From: Streptomyces parvulus
GTDB lineage: Bacteria; Actinomycetota; Actinomycetes; Streptomycetales; Streptomycetaceae
DNA: 64,000 bases
Direction: 5' to 3'
Assembly: GCF_014648855.1 (NCBI RefSeq)
Contig: NZ_BMRX01000012.1
Coordinates: 232,662 to 296,661, forward strand
How positions within the stretch are numbered: the first letter of the stretch is position 1; every line of letters begins with the position of its first letter. A program made the position numbers and the translations under genes. Shown piece by piece: positions 35,712-44,646 of this stretch. The notes under the pieces are model-generated. The model was not told the DNA's origin, ran no database searches, and was given only the letters and a program-made list of their open reading frames with translations.

Positions 35712-36613
35712 CCGACAAGCACACCACGCCCGACGGCCTTGTCATCGTCGACAAGCCGTCGGGCTTCACTTCGCACGACGTCGTCGCCAAGATGCGGGGC
35801 ATCGCCCGGACGCGGCGCGTCGGGCACGCCGGCACGCTCGACCCGATGGCGACGGGCGTACTGGTCCTCGGGGTGGAGCGGGCCACCAAGCTCCTCGGGC
35901 ACCTCGCCCTCACCGAGAAGGAGTACCTGGGCACCATCCGGCTCGGGCAGACCACCCTGACCGACGACGCCGAGGGCGAGATCACGAGGTCCCAGGACGC
36001 CTCGAAGGTCACCCGCGAGGCGATCGACGCGGGCGTCGCCGAGCTGTCCGGCGACATCATGCAGGTGCCGTCCAAGGTCAGCGCCATCAAGATCAAGGGC
36101 GTCCGCTCCTACAAGCGGGCGCGCGAGGGCGAGGAGTTCGAGATCCCCGCCCGCCCGGTCACCGTCTCCTCGTTCTCGGTGTACGACGTCCGCGACGCCG
36201 TCGCCGAGGACGGCACCCCGGTGCTGGACCTGGTGGTCTCCGTGGTCTGCTCCTCCGGCACCTACATCCGCGCCCTGGCCCGCGACCTGGGCGCCGGTCT
36301 CGGCGTCGGCGGTCACCTCACGGCGCTGCGCCGCACCCGGGTCGGGCCCTACAAGCTCGAGACCGCGAAGACCCTGGACCAGCTGCAGCAGGAGCTGACC
36401 GTCATGCCCGTCGCGGACGCGGCCGGCGCCGCCTTCCCGCGCTGGGACGTCGACGACAGGCGGGCCAAGCTGCTCGCCAACGGGGTCAGGCTGGACATGC
36501 CCGAGGTGTACGCGGGCGCCGGTGCCGTCGCCGTCTTCGGTCCCGGGGGCCGGCTCCTCGCGCTCGTCGAGGAGCACAAGGGCAAGGCCAAGAGCCTGGC
36601 CGTCTTCGCCTGA
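35708..36613 (+). CDS. truB: tRNA pseudouridine(55) synthase
   Basis: Makes the T-loop pseudouridine in tRNA. The 301-aa enzyme carries the TruB signature HAGTLDPMATGVL with catalytic Asp45, the YKRAREGEEFEIPARPV thumb-loop region and a C-terminal PUA-like domain. It overlaps rbfA by four bases; a hairpin terminator follows at 36636. Confidence 0.96.
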   Translation: MTDKHTTPDGLVIVDKPSGFTSHDVVAKMRGIARTRRVGHAGTLDPMATGVLVLGVERATKLLGHLALTEKEYLGTIRLGQTTLTDDAEGEITRSQDASKVTREAIDAGVAELSGDIMQVPSKVSAIKIKGVRSYKRAREGEEFEIPARPVTVSSFSVYDVRDAVAEDGTPVLDLVVSVVCSSGTYIRALARDLGAGLGVGGHLTALRRTRVGPYKLETAKTLDQLQQELTVMPVADAAGAAFPRWDVDDRRAKLLANGVRLDMPEVYAGAGAVAVFGPGGRLLALVEEHKGKAKSLAVFA

Positions 36614-36635
36614 ACCGCACGCCGCCGGCGTCCGC

Positions 36636-36680
36636 CCGTGGAGCGGCGATCACGGGGACTTCACTGTCGCCGCTCCACGG
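36636..36680 (+). terminator. terminator after truB
   Basis: A 14-bp perfect stem (36636-36649 with 36667-36680, starting CCGTGGAGCGGCGA) with a 17-base loop, followed by TCCCCCC. It ends the rbfA-truB run. Confidence 0.8.
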
Positions 36681-36867
36681 TCCCCCCTCGGTTCCCCCAC
36701 CTCCTAGGGTGTATCCAACCCACCCCTCCTGTTCACCCGTCCGGGCAGGCGCTCGGAGTGAAGCGGGGGAGCGGAAGGGGGCGCGTTCGCCAGGGGATCT
36801 GTCCCGCTGATCATCACGCGCCTACCGTCGAACGCACGGCACACGTGTACGGCGGGGAGGTTCGGCG

Positions 36868-39800
36868 ATGGCGTCGAGGAACCGGTCCCGGGAGGCGGGC
36901 GACGGGGCGGGACACCGGTCGCGGGACGCGGCCCGGGACACGCGCGGCGGGACCGGGGGCCCCGCGGCCGACCCGGCCGACCGGGCACCGGACGACTCGC
37001 TGGTCCGGGTGCACGACCTCGCCGGGCGCCCGCGCGGCACGGGCTTCGTCGTGGACCACCGGGGCACGCTGCTCACCAGCCACGAAGCGGTCGACGGCCT
37101 GTCCCGGCTGGTCCTGCGCACCGCCGCGGACCGGCGCCGCGTGGTGGCCGCCGCCGACGTGACCGCGCTGCCCGCCCTCGGCCTCGCCCTCATCCGCACC
37201 GACGGCCTGGGCGTGCGCCCGCTGCCGGTCACCACGCGCGAGCGCATCGAGCCCGGGACCTACGTGCGCATCGCCGCCGGCGGCTGGCGCGAGGCGCGCG
37301 TCCTGGGCGCCACCGACGTCACCTACACGGCCACCGACCGCTTCCACCTGGTCGGCGACGCGCTGGAACTGGCCTGCGGGACCTCCGGGCGGGATGCGCT
37401 GCGGCTCGGCGGCGGGGCGGCCGGCGGGCCCGTCCTGGACATCGCGACCGGCGCCGTACTCGGCGTCCTCGGCACCGCCCTCAGCTCCGGGCACAGCCAC
37501 GTCGGCTTCGCCGTCCCGCTGCGCCGCCCGGACACCGGTCCCCTCGCCGGCCTCCTCGCCGAGAACGCGGCGACGGTTCCCGCGTACGGAGCGGATCTCA
37601 ACCTGGCGGGCATCCTCGCCCTGACGGCGGCCCCGGGCACGCAGGACGGGCCGCGGGGCGAGGCGTGGGAGGCCGCGTTCGCCGGGGCGGGCTCCGCGCC
37701 GGCGCCGGGGCACGGGCCGGACGGTGACGCGCGCCCGGTGGTGAAGCCGGTCGAACGGGCCGCGGTGGCCCGCGCGTTCACCGCCTTCGCCGCGAGCCGC
37801 GCCGCCGTACTGGGACTCGTCGGCCCGCCGGGCAGCGGACGTACGACCGAACTGGCCGCCCTCACCGCCCGCCGCTCCCGGGGACCCGCGCCGGCGCCCA
37901 CCCTGCGGCTGCGCGGCGCCGACCTCGCGGACGAGGACCTGTCGCTGGCCGACGCGGCGCGCCGCGCGCTGGACCGGGCCGCCCGTACCGTCGCCGCCTC
38001 GGACGGCACCCGCCCCGAGGACCTCGGTGACGTCGCTCCCGAACGCGTCGCCCGCCTGGCCCGCACCGCCGGCCGCCCCCTGCTCCTCCTGCTGGACGGC
38101 CCCGAGGAGATGCCTCCCGCACTCGCCCGCCGCCTCCCCGAGTGGACCGAGCGCACCGCCGCCTGGCTGGGGGAGACGGGCATCCGGCTCGTGATCGCCT
38201 GCCGGGAGGAGTACTGGGAGCACGCGGGCGCGGAGTTCCCGCGGGACATGCTCTACGACCCGATGCCGGCGGAACGCTTCCTCGCGCCGGACCCGCTGGA
38301 GCCGCCGGCTCCGGGGGCGATGCGGCGGGGCGGTGGCGCGGTGAGGGTGCCGTCGTGGGCGGCGACGGCCGGGGGACACGGGGGGTCGGTCCCGGTGCCG
38401 AGGGGCGGGGGACACGGAGGGTCGGTCCCGGTGCCTCCCGGCGGGACGACGGGGGTGGGGGTGTGGCCCCGGAGGGCGGCGTCCACGGACGGGGCCGCTC
38501 GCGGGACGGGGACGGGCCAGACCCCCGAGACCTGGGCGCCGGTCCCGCCCGGCGGGGTGCCTGTGCCCGCGACGCCGACTCCGCCCGGCGGTGCGCGTGC
38601 GCCGGGAGCGGCGACGCCCGGGGGGTTGCCTGAGCGGGGGGCGGTGTCTCCGGGGGGCGGGGTGTCTGTGCCTGGGGCGGTGTCTGCGTACGGCGGGGTG
38701 TCTGCGTCCGGGACGGTGTCTGCGTACGGCGGGGTGTCTGCGTCCGGGACGGTGTCTCCGTACGGCGGGGTGTCTGCGCCCGGGACGGTGTCTCCGTACG
38801 GCGGGGTGCCTGTGCCCGCGACGCCGACTCCGCCCGGCGGTGCGCGTGCGCCGGGAGCGGCGACGCCCGGGGGGCTGCCTGAGCGGGGGGCGGTGTCTCC
38901 GGGGGGCGGGGTGTCTGTGCCCGGGGCCGTGGCTCCGCTCGGCGGGGTGCCTGTACCTGGGGCGGTGTCTCAGTACGACGGGGTGCCTGCGGGCGGGGCG
39001 GTGTCCCCGCCCGCCGGGGTGCCTGCGTCAGGGGCCGTGGCTCCGCGCGGCCCGGTGCCTCCCCCCGGGGCGGTGGCGTCTCCCGTTGGAGTGCTCGCGC
39101 CCGGGGTGCCCGCCCCCGGCGTGACCGCCCTGCCCGGCGGGATCCCCGCTCCCGGGGTCACGACGCCGCCCCGGCACAGGGCGACGGCGGTGCCCGTGCA
39201 CAGGCCGACGGAGTTGCCCGTCACCGTGCCCCGCCCCGCGATGCCCGCGGCGACGGCCCCGCCCCGCGGCATGCCCGTGCCCGGGACGTCCGTGTCACGC
39301 GGCGGAGCGCAACCGACCGGCGGGGCGGCGACGGCCCCCCGCCCCCAGCCCGCCGGAGCGCACCCCGTCGGCCCCGTGTTGCCGCCCTGCGTCCCGCTGG
39401 GTGACCTCGGCGAGGACGAGGCCCGCGAGGCGCGGGTCCGCCACGGCGTCCCGGACGGCGCCCTGGCGGCCCCGGACGACCGGCATCCCCTCACCCTGCG
39501 CCTGCTCGCCGAGGTGCACGCCGCTCTGGACCGTCCCCCTGCCCCCGCACCCGTGGACCGGGACGAGGTCTTCGCGGCCCACCTCGACCTGATGTGCCTG
39601 CGCGTCGCGACCCGCCTGGCGGGGGAGACGGGCCTGCGCGGCACCGCCGTACGCCGGCTCGCGGCGAAGGTCTCCGGGCAGGTCCACGAGGCCGCCCGGC
39701 GCGCACTCGGCCCCGGGCAGGGCGCGCTGGACCCGGCCTCCTTCGAGGAGCTGTTCCCCTACGGCCCGGCGCCGGCCCGGCTCGGCGGCGCCACCGGGTG

Positions 39801-41523
39801 GGCGTCCGCCGTGCTCGCCGAAGGCCTCTTCGTCCCGGCCGGCACCGGCTACCGCTTCGCGCACGAGGAGCTGGCCGACTGGATCCAGGGCGTCCACCTC
39901 GACCTGGACGGCGCCCTGCGCGCCCTCGTCCACCGCCGGACGGCCCCGCACGACACGCACACCCCTCCCGTGCCGCACCACCGCGTCGGCCCCGTCGTCG
40001 AGGCCGTCCTCCTCCTGGCCCGGCAGCACGGCGTCCTCCAACTCGCCCTCACCCTCGAAGAGCTGGTGAACGCCCTCGACGCAGACCCGCACTCCTGGTG
40101 GGCCGCCCGGCTGCCCGCCCGCGTCCTCGCGCGCGTGCCCGACGCGGCGCCGTACACGGAGGTGCTGCGGCTCCTCGCCGACGGCCTCGCGGAACGGCGC
40201 GGGGAGGGACGGCCGGTCCAGCCGGAGTTCGGGCCCGCCTTCTGGACGGCCCTGAGGCTGTCCGAGGCCACCCGGCTCGACCTGCTGCGCCGCCTGGTCC
40301 TCGCCGACGGCCCCCCGCACGAACCGGGCCCCCGCCACCTCGACGCCGTCGCGGCCCTCCTCACCGAACGGCCCGGTGCCGTACAGCCCCTCCTCGTCCG
40401 CTGGTTCGACGACGAGCGGCCACTGCCCGCCACCCCGCACGCCACCGTCGCGACGGCCGCGCAGGCGCTGCTGCACACCCACCGCCACCGCGGCCTGGAC
40501 GGACTCACCGAAGTCCTCGCCGACAGCACGCACCGCCGCGCCGACGAACTGCTCGCCGTGCTCGCCGAGGAGGAGCCCTCGGCCCTGTGCCGGGCCGTCG
40601 AGCGGTGGGCCCGGGACGAGCGCCCCGAGCGGCGGGCCGCCGCCGTCACCCACGGCCTGCGCACCGCCCCGCACGCCCGCACCGCCGCCGACCGCACGCT
40701 GCTCCGGCACGCCGCGCTCGTCCTGCTCGCCGGCCAGGCCGACAGCCGTCTGCACGGCGGCGCCCTCGCCCTGCTCGTGCGCGACCCGGACACCCGCGAA
40801 CGCCACCTCCCGAGGGCGCTCGACCACTTCGCGGCCGGCGACCCGCAGCTGCCCCCGAGCGCGGTGGCCACCGCCCTGCCCACCCACCCGGAAGCCGTCC
40901 TCGAAGCCTTCCGGGTCCGGCTGCGCGGCCCGGACGCCGGGGAGGCGCTGCGCGCGCTCGCCGACGCCGCCACGCCCGCGCTGGCGCACCGGGTGGCCGC
41001 GCTCCTGGCCCGCGCGGTGGCCGAACGGCCCGAGACCGCCGGACACCTGGCCGCCTACGCCGACCACCGCCTCGACCGCGGCCCCGGCGCCCGCGCCGTA
41101 CTCCGCCCGCTGCTCACCCGGCTCCTCGACGACGGCCCCGAAGCCGCGCGCGCCGCCCTCGCCGGGGTCCTCCCCGCCGACGGCACCGCCGCGGGCGGCC
41201 GGCTCCGCGGGGAGCTGCGCGAACACCTCCTCGCCTCAGAGCAGGCCCCCGCCGTCCTGGACGCGCTGCTGCACGCGGCCGCCCGCTGCACCGGCGAGGA
41301 CCAGCGCGCCCTCGTCCACCGCACCGGCCTCCTCCTGGTCCGCACCCCAGACGGCGCCACCCGTTTCGACCGCGGCCTGGTCGACCTGGCCCGGCACCTC
41401 CCGGGCTTCGCCGCCCGGTTGACCGGCTGGCTGGCCGAGGCGCCGGCGGACTGGGCCGCCCTGGTCGGCCCCAGTGCGCGCCGCACGATCGAGAACCTGG
41501 CGGGCGCCCGGGTCCCCGCCTGA
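36868..41523 (+). CDS. giant multidomain protein: degenerate trypsin-like domain, P-loop NTPase, repetitive linker, helical C-terminus
   Basis: 1551 residues. An N-terminal trypsin-fold domain (about 45-235) keeps His72 (LLTSHEAV), but the Ser site reads GAAGGP with Ala185 in place of Ser, and the Asp site reads LGLALIR with Gly; it is probably not a protease. A P-loop follows with GPPGSGRT (319-326; Arg replaces the usual Lys) and LLLLLDGPEE (Asp410) as Walker B. Residues ~484-845 are a Gly/Val/Pro/Ser linker of DNA repeats. The rest (to 1551) is helical, with a STAND-like YRFAHEELADWIQ near 994 and HEAT-like repeats. The ATG has GGGGAGG six or seven bases upstream. Confidence 0.85.
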   Translation: MASRNRSREAGDGAGHRSRDAARDTRGGTGGPAADPADRAPDDSLVRVHDLAGRPRGTGFVVDHRGTLLTSHEAVDGLSRLVLRTAADRRRVVAAADVTALPALGLALIRTDGLGVRPLPVTTRERIEPGTYVRIAAGGWREARVLGATDVTYTATDRFHLVGDALELACGTSGRDALRLGGGAAGGPVLDIATGAVLGVLGTALSSGHSHVGFAVPLRRPDTGPLAGLLAENAATVPAYGADLNLAGILALTAAPGTQDGPRGEAWEAAFAGAGSAPAPGHGPDGDARPVVKPVERAAVARAFTAFAASRAAVLGLVGPPGSGRTTELAALTARRSRGPAPAPTLRLRGADLADEDLSLADAARRALDRAARTVAASDGTRPEDLGDVAPERVARLARTAGRPLLLLLDGPEEMPPALARRLPEWTERTAAWLGETGIRLVIACREEYWEHAGAEFPRDMLYDPMPAERFLAPDPLEPPAPGAMRRGGGAVRVPSWAATAGGHGGSVPVPRGGGHGGSVPVPPGGTTGVGVWPRRAASTDGAARGTGTGQTPETWAPVPPGGVPVPATPTPPGGARAPGAATPGGLPERGAVSPGGGVSVPGAVSAYGGVSASGTVSAYGGVSASGTVSPYGGVSAPGTVSPYGGVPVPATPTPPGGARAPGAATPGGLPERGAVSPGGGVSVPGAVAPLGGVPVPGAVSQYDGVPAGGAVSPPAGVPASGAVAPRGPVPPPGAVASPVGVLAPGVPAPGVTALPGGIPAPGVTTPPRHRATAVPVHRPTELPVTVPRPAMPAATAPPRGMPVPGTSVSRGGAQPTGGAATAPRPQPAGAHPVGPVLPPCVPLGDLGEDEAREARVRHGVPDGALAAPDDRHPLTLRLLAEVHAALDRPPAPAPVDRDEVFAAHLDLMCLRVATRLAGETGLRGTAVRRLAAKVSGQVHEAARRALGPGQGALDPASFEELFPYGPAPARLGGATGWASAVLAEGLFVPAGTGYRFAHEELADWIQGVHLDLDGALRALVHRRTAPHDTHTPPVPHHRVGPVVEAVLLLARQHGVLQLALTLEELVNALDADPHSWWAARLPARVLARVPDAAPYTEVLRLLADGLAERRGEGRPVQPEFGPAFWTALRLSEATRLDLLRRLVLADGPPHEPGPRHLDAVAALLTERPGAVQPLLVRWFDDERPLPATPHATVATAAQALLHTHRHRGLDGLTEVLADSTHRRADELLAVLAEEEPSALCRAVERWARDERPERRAAAVTHGLRTAPHARTAADRTLLRHAALVLLAGQADSRLHGGALALLVRDPDTRERHLPRALDHFAAGDPQLPPSAVATALPTHPEAVLEAFRVRLRGPDAGEALRALADAATPALAHRVAALLARAVAERPETAGHLAAYADHRLDRGPGARAVLRPLLTRLLDDGPEAARAALAGVLPADGTAAGGRLRGELREHLLASEQAPAVLDALLHAAARCTGEDQRALVHRTGLLLVRTPDGATRFDRGLVDLARHLPGFAARLTGWLAEAPADWAALVGPSARRTIENLAGARVPA
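38551..38927. repeat. 128-bp direct duplication within the giant gene
   Basis: 38551-38678 and 38800-38927 are nearly identical (offset 249 bases, 83 codons; I count only a few base differences). Both encode the linker segment GGVPVPATPTPPGGARAPG and what follows. Being a multiple of three, the offset keeps the frame. Confidence 0.8.
38681..38824. repeat. 36-bp tandem repeat, three good copies plus one degenerate
   Basis: Units start at 38681, 38717, 38753 and 38789; each reads like TGTCTGCGTACGGCGGGGTG and so on, and encodes a 12-residue unit VSAYGGVSASGT. The fourth copy merges into the 128-bp duplication. Confidence 0.85.
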
Positions 41524-41614
41524 CCCCGGCCCGGACGGCATGGCACCCTTAGAGCTGCGTAAGGGTCACCACCGAACCCACCGAGATCACGGAAACCACC
41601 AAGGAGCAGACACA

Positions 41615-42574
41615 GTGCAGCGCTGGCGTGGCTTGGAGGACATCCCCGAGGACTGGGGACGCAGCGTCGTCACCATCGGCTCCTACGACGGCGTCCACCG
41701 CGGGCACCAGCTGATTATCAAGCACGCCGTGGACCGCGCCCGCGAGCTGGGCGTCCCCGCCGTCGTCGTCACCTTCGACCCGCACCCCAGCGAGGTCGTC
41801 CGCCCCGGCAGCCACCCGCCCCTGCTCGCCCCCCACCACCGCCGTGCCGAACTGATGGCGGACCTGGGCGTGGACGCGATGCTGATCCTGCCGTTCACCA
41901 AGGAGTTCTCCAAGCTCTCCGCGGCGGACTTCGTGGTGAAGGTCCTGGTCGACCGGCTGCGGGCCAAGGCGGTCGTCGAGGGCCCCAACTTCCGCTTCGG
42001 CCACAAGGCGGCGGGCACCGTGGACTTCCTCACCGAGCAGGGCAAGGTCTACGACTTCGAGGTCGAGGTCGTCGACCTGTACGTGACCGGCGAGGCCGGC
42101 GGCGGCGAGCCCTTCTCCTCCACCCTGACCCGCCGGCTGGTCACCGAGGGCGACGTCGGCGGCGCCGCGGAGATCCTGGGCCGCCCGCACCGCGTGGAGG
42201 GCGTCGTCGTGCGCGGCGCCCAGCGAGGCCGGGAGATGGGCTTCCCGACGGCCAACGTCGAGACCCTCCCGCACACCGCGATCCCGGCCGATGGCGTCTA
42301 CGCCGGCTGGCTGCACGCGCAGGGCGAGGCCATGCCGGCGGCGATCTCGGTCGGCACCAACCCGCAGTTCGAGGGCACCGAGCGCACGGTGGAGGCGTAC
42401 GCCATCGACCGCGTCGGACTCGACCTGTACGGCCTGCACGTGGCGGTGGACTTCCTCGCCTTCGTGCGCGGCCAGGCGAAGTTCGAGACGCTGGACGCGC
42501 TGCTGGACCAGATGGGCCAGGACGTCCAGCGGTGCCGCGAGATCATCGCGGCGTCGGACCTCCACCGCCCCTGA
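41615..42574 (+). CDS. ribF: bifunctional riboflavin kinase/FMN adenylyltransferase
   Basis: Makes FMN from riboflavin and then FAD. The 319-aa protein has the N-terminal nucleotidyltransferase with HRGH (28-31) in TIGSYDGVHRGH and a C-terminal riboflavin kinase (GREMGFPTANV). The GTG follows AAGGAG by eight bases. Its stop is only three bases from the stop of the convergent transporter ATPase gene, leaving no room for a terminator between them. Confidence 0.96.
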   Translation: MQRWRGLEDIPEDWGRSVVTIGSYDGVHRGHQLIIKHAVDRARELGVPAVVVTFDPHPSEVVRPGSHPPLLAPHHRRAELMADLGVDAMLILPFTKEFSKLSAADFVVKVLVDRLRAKAVVEGPNFRFGHKAAGTVDFLTEQGKVYDFEVEVVDLYVTGEAGGGEPFSSTLTRRLVTEGDVGGAAEILGRPHRVEGVVVRGAQRGREMGFPTANVETLPHTAIPADGVYAGWLHAQGEAMPAAISVGTNPQFEGTERTVEAYAIDRVGLDLYGLHVAVDFLAFVRGQAKFETLDALLDQMGQDVQRCREIIAASDLHRP

Positions 42575-42577
42575 GGC

Positions 42578-43612
42578 TCAGCCCGGCCGGACGGTCGCCC
42601 CGTCGCCCGTCCCGGCCGCCGGCTCCTCGGTCCGGGCCCGCGCCCAGTGGCAGGCCACCTGCGCCCGGTCGCCGCCGGACAGCACCGCCGGATCCTCGTG
42701 CCGGCACGCGTCCGCCACGCCGGCCCGCTCCGCCGCGCCCCCGGCCAGGACCTGGCAGCGGACGTGGAAACGGCAGCCGGAGGGGATGAACGACGGGTCC
42801 GGGGGCTCACCGGTCAGCACGACCGGCGTGCCCGGCGCCTCCGGCAGGACCGACAGCAACGCCTGCGTGTACGGGTGCCGCGGCGCCGTCAGCACCTGCT
42901 CCACCGGGCCCGTCTCCACGATCCGGCCCAGGTACATCACCGCCACCCGGTCCGCGATGTTCCAGGCCAGGCCCAGGTCGTGGGTGACCACCAGCGCCGC
43001 CAGGCCCAAGTCGGTGCGCAGCCGCAGCAGCAGGGCGAGGATCTCCCCGCGCACCGACGCGTCGAGCGAGGCCACCGGTTCGTCCGCGACCAGGAGTTCC
43101 GGTTCCAGGACCAGCGCGCCCGCGATGACGACCCGCTGGCGCTGACCGCCGGACAGCTCGTGCGGATACCGCAGGAAGAACCGCTCGGGCGGCCGCAGCC
43201 CGGCCCGCGACAGGGCCTCCGCGACCGCCGCCCGCTCGTCCCCCGGATGACCGTGGATGCGCAGTCCCTCCGCGACGATGTCGTACACCGTGTGCCGCGG
43301 GTTCAGCGAACCGCTCGGGTCCTGCAACACCAGCTGGGCGCGCCGACGGTACTCCTTCAGCGCGCGGCCCGAGCGGGCGAGCGGCGAGCCGTCGAAGGTG
43401 ACCCGGCCCCCGGTCGGCTCCACCAGACCGAGCAGGGACCGCGCGAGCGTCGTCTTGCCGCAGCCCGACTCGCCGACCAGCGCGACGATCTCGCCCCGCC
43501 GGATGTCGAGGTCGACCCCGTCCACGGCCCGCGCGTCGGCCGCGCCCCGCCGGCCGGGGAAGGCGACGTGCAGCCCCTGGACGCTCAGCAGCGGGGGTGT
43601 GGTGCTCGTCAT
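42578..43612 (-). CDS. oligopeptide ABC transporter ATPase (OppF/DppF-like)
   Basis: Cytoplasmic ATPase of 344 aa: Walker A GESGCGKT (47-54), Q-loop VLQDPSG, signature LSGGQRQR, Walker B ELLVADEPVASLD, H-loop THD. The C-terminal extension with RFHVRCQ and paired cysteines is the oligopeptide-transporter domain found in OppD/OppF. Last gene of a five-gene minus-strand operon; the ATG overlaps the previous ATPase stop by four bases. Confidence 0.93.
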   Translation of the reverse strand: MTSTTPPLLSVQGLHVAFPGRRGAADARAVDGVDLDIRRGEIVALVGESGCGKTTLARSLLGLVEPTGGRVTFDGSPLARSGRALKEYRRRAQLVLQDPSGSLNPRHTVYDIVAEGLRIHGHPGDERAAVAEALSRAGLRPPERFFLRYPHELSGGQRQRVVIAGALVLEPELLVADEPVASLDASVRGEILALLLRLRTDLGLAALVVTHDLGLAWNIADRVAVMYLGRIVETGPVEQVLTAPRHPYTQALLSVLPEAPGTPVVLTGEPPDPSFIPSGCRFHVRCQVLAGGAAERAGVADACRHEDPAVLSGGDRAQVACHWARARTEEPAAGTGDGATVRPG

Positions 43613-44646
43613 GGGGTACTGCTCCTCACTCCGTCGTTCGCCGCGGCGCCACCGGAGGTGCCGGAGCCCTCGGCCCCGCGGGGCGTCTCGCCGTCCCCCG
43701 AGCCCACGTGGACGCAGGCCGCCCGCCGCCGCGCCCCCGCCGCGCGCAGCGCCTGGTCCTCGGTGGCGCAGACGTCCAGGGCGACCGGGCACCGCGGGTG
43801 GAAGGCGCAGCCGGAGGGCACCGCCGCCGGATCCGGCGGATCACCCGGCAGGCCGCGCGGCGCGAACCGCGAGGCCGGATCGCCGATCGTGGGGAAGGCC
43901 TCCGAGAGCGCCCGCCCGTACGGGTGCCGGGCGTCGTCGTGGACCTGTCGCGCCGGGCCCTCCTCCACCACCCGGCCCGCGTACATCACGGCGAGGCGGT
44001 CGCAGGTGTCGGCCAGCACCGCGAGGTCGTGGCTGATCATGATCAGGCCGACGTTCTGCTCGTCCACCAGGCCCTCGATCAGCCGCAGGATCTGCGCCTG
44101 GATCATCACGTCCAGGGCGGTGGTGGGCTCGTCGGCGACGATCAGCCGCGGGTCGCAGGCCAGCGCCATCGCGATCATCACGCGCTGCCGCTGCCCGCCG
44201 GACAGCTCGTGCGGGTAGGCGCTCGCCCGGGAGGCGGGCAGCCCCACCTGCTCCAGCAGCTCGCCCGCCCTCTTCCGCGCCGCGGCCTGCGTGGCCCTGC
44301 GGTGCAGCAGCACGGGCTCGGCGATCTGGTCACCGACGCGGTGCACGGCGTTCAGGGAGTGCATCGCCCCCTGGAAGACGATCGAGGCGCCCGCCCAGCG
44401 CACCGCCCTGAGCCGGCCCCACTTCATGGTCAGCACGTCCTCGCCGTCCAGCAGGATCTCCCCGCCGGTCCGGGCGCCGGGCGGCAGCAGCCGCAGCAGC
44501 GCCCGGGCCAGGGTGGACTTGCCGCAGCCGGACTCGCCGGCGATGCCGAGCTTCTCACCCGCGTCGAGGCTCAGGTCGACCCCGCGCACGGCGGCCGCGC
44601 CACCGGCGTAGGTCACCTCCAGGCCGCGGACCTCCAGCAGACTCAA
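43609..44646 (-). CDS. oligopeptide ABC transporter ATPase (OppD/DppD-like)
   Basis: Second ATPase of the transporter: Walker A GESGCGKS (37-44), signature LSGGQRQR, Walker B RLIVADEPTTALD, C-terminal CAFHPRCP motif of the Opp/Dpp family. The likely start is TTG at 44646, which overlaps the permease stop (TTGA) and has GGGGGTG about five bases upstream; no in-frame ATG or GTG gives a better fit. About 345 aa. Confidence 0.9.
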   Translation of the reverse strand: MSLLEVRGLEVTYAGGAAAVRGVDLSLDAGEKLGIAGESGCGKSTLARALLRLLPPGARTGGEILLDGEDVLTMKWGRLRAVRWAGASIVFQGAMHSLNAVHRVGDQIAEPVLLHRRATQAAARKRAGELLEQVGLPASRASAYPHELSGGQRQRVMIAMALACDPRLIVADEPTTALDVMIQAQILRLIEGLVDEQNVGLIMISHDLAVLADTCDRLAVMYAGRVVEEGPARQVHDDARHPYGRALSEAFPTIGDPASRFAPRGLPGDPPDPAAVPSGCAFHPRCPVALDVCATEDQALRAAGARRRAACVHVGSGDGETPRGAEGSGTSGGAAANDGVRSSTP

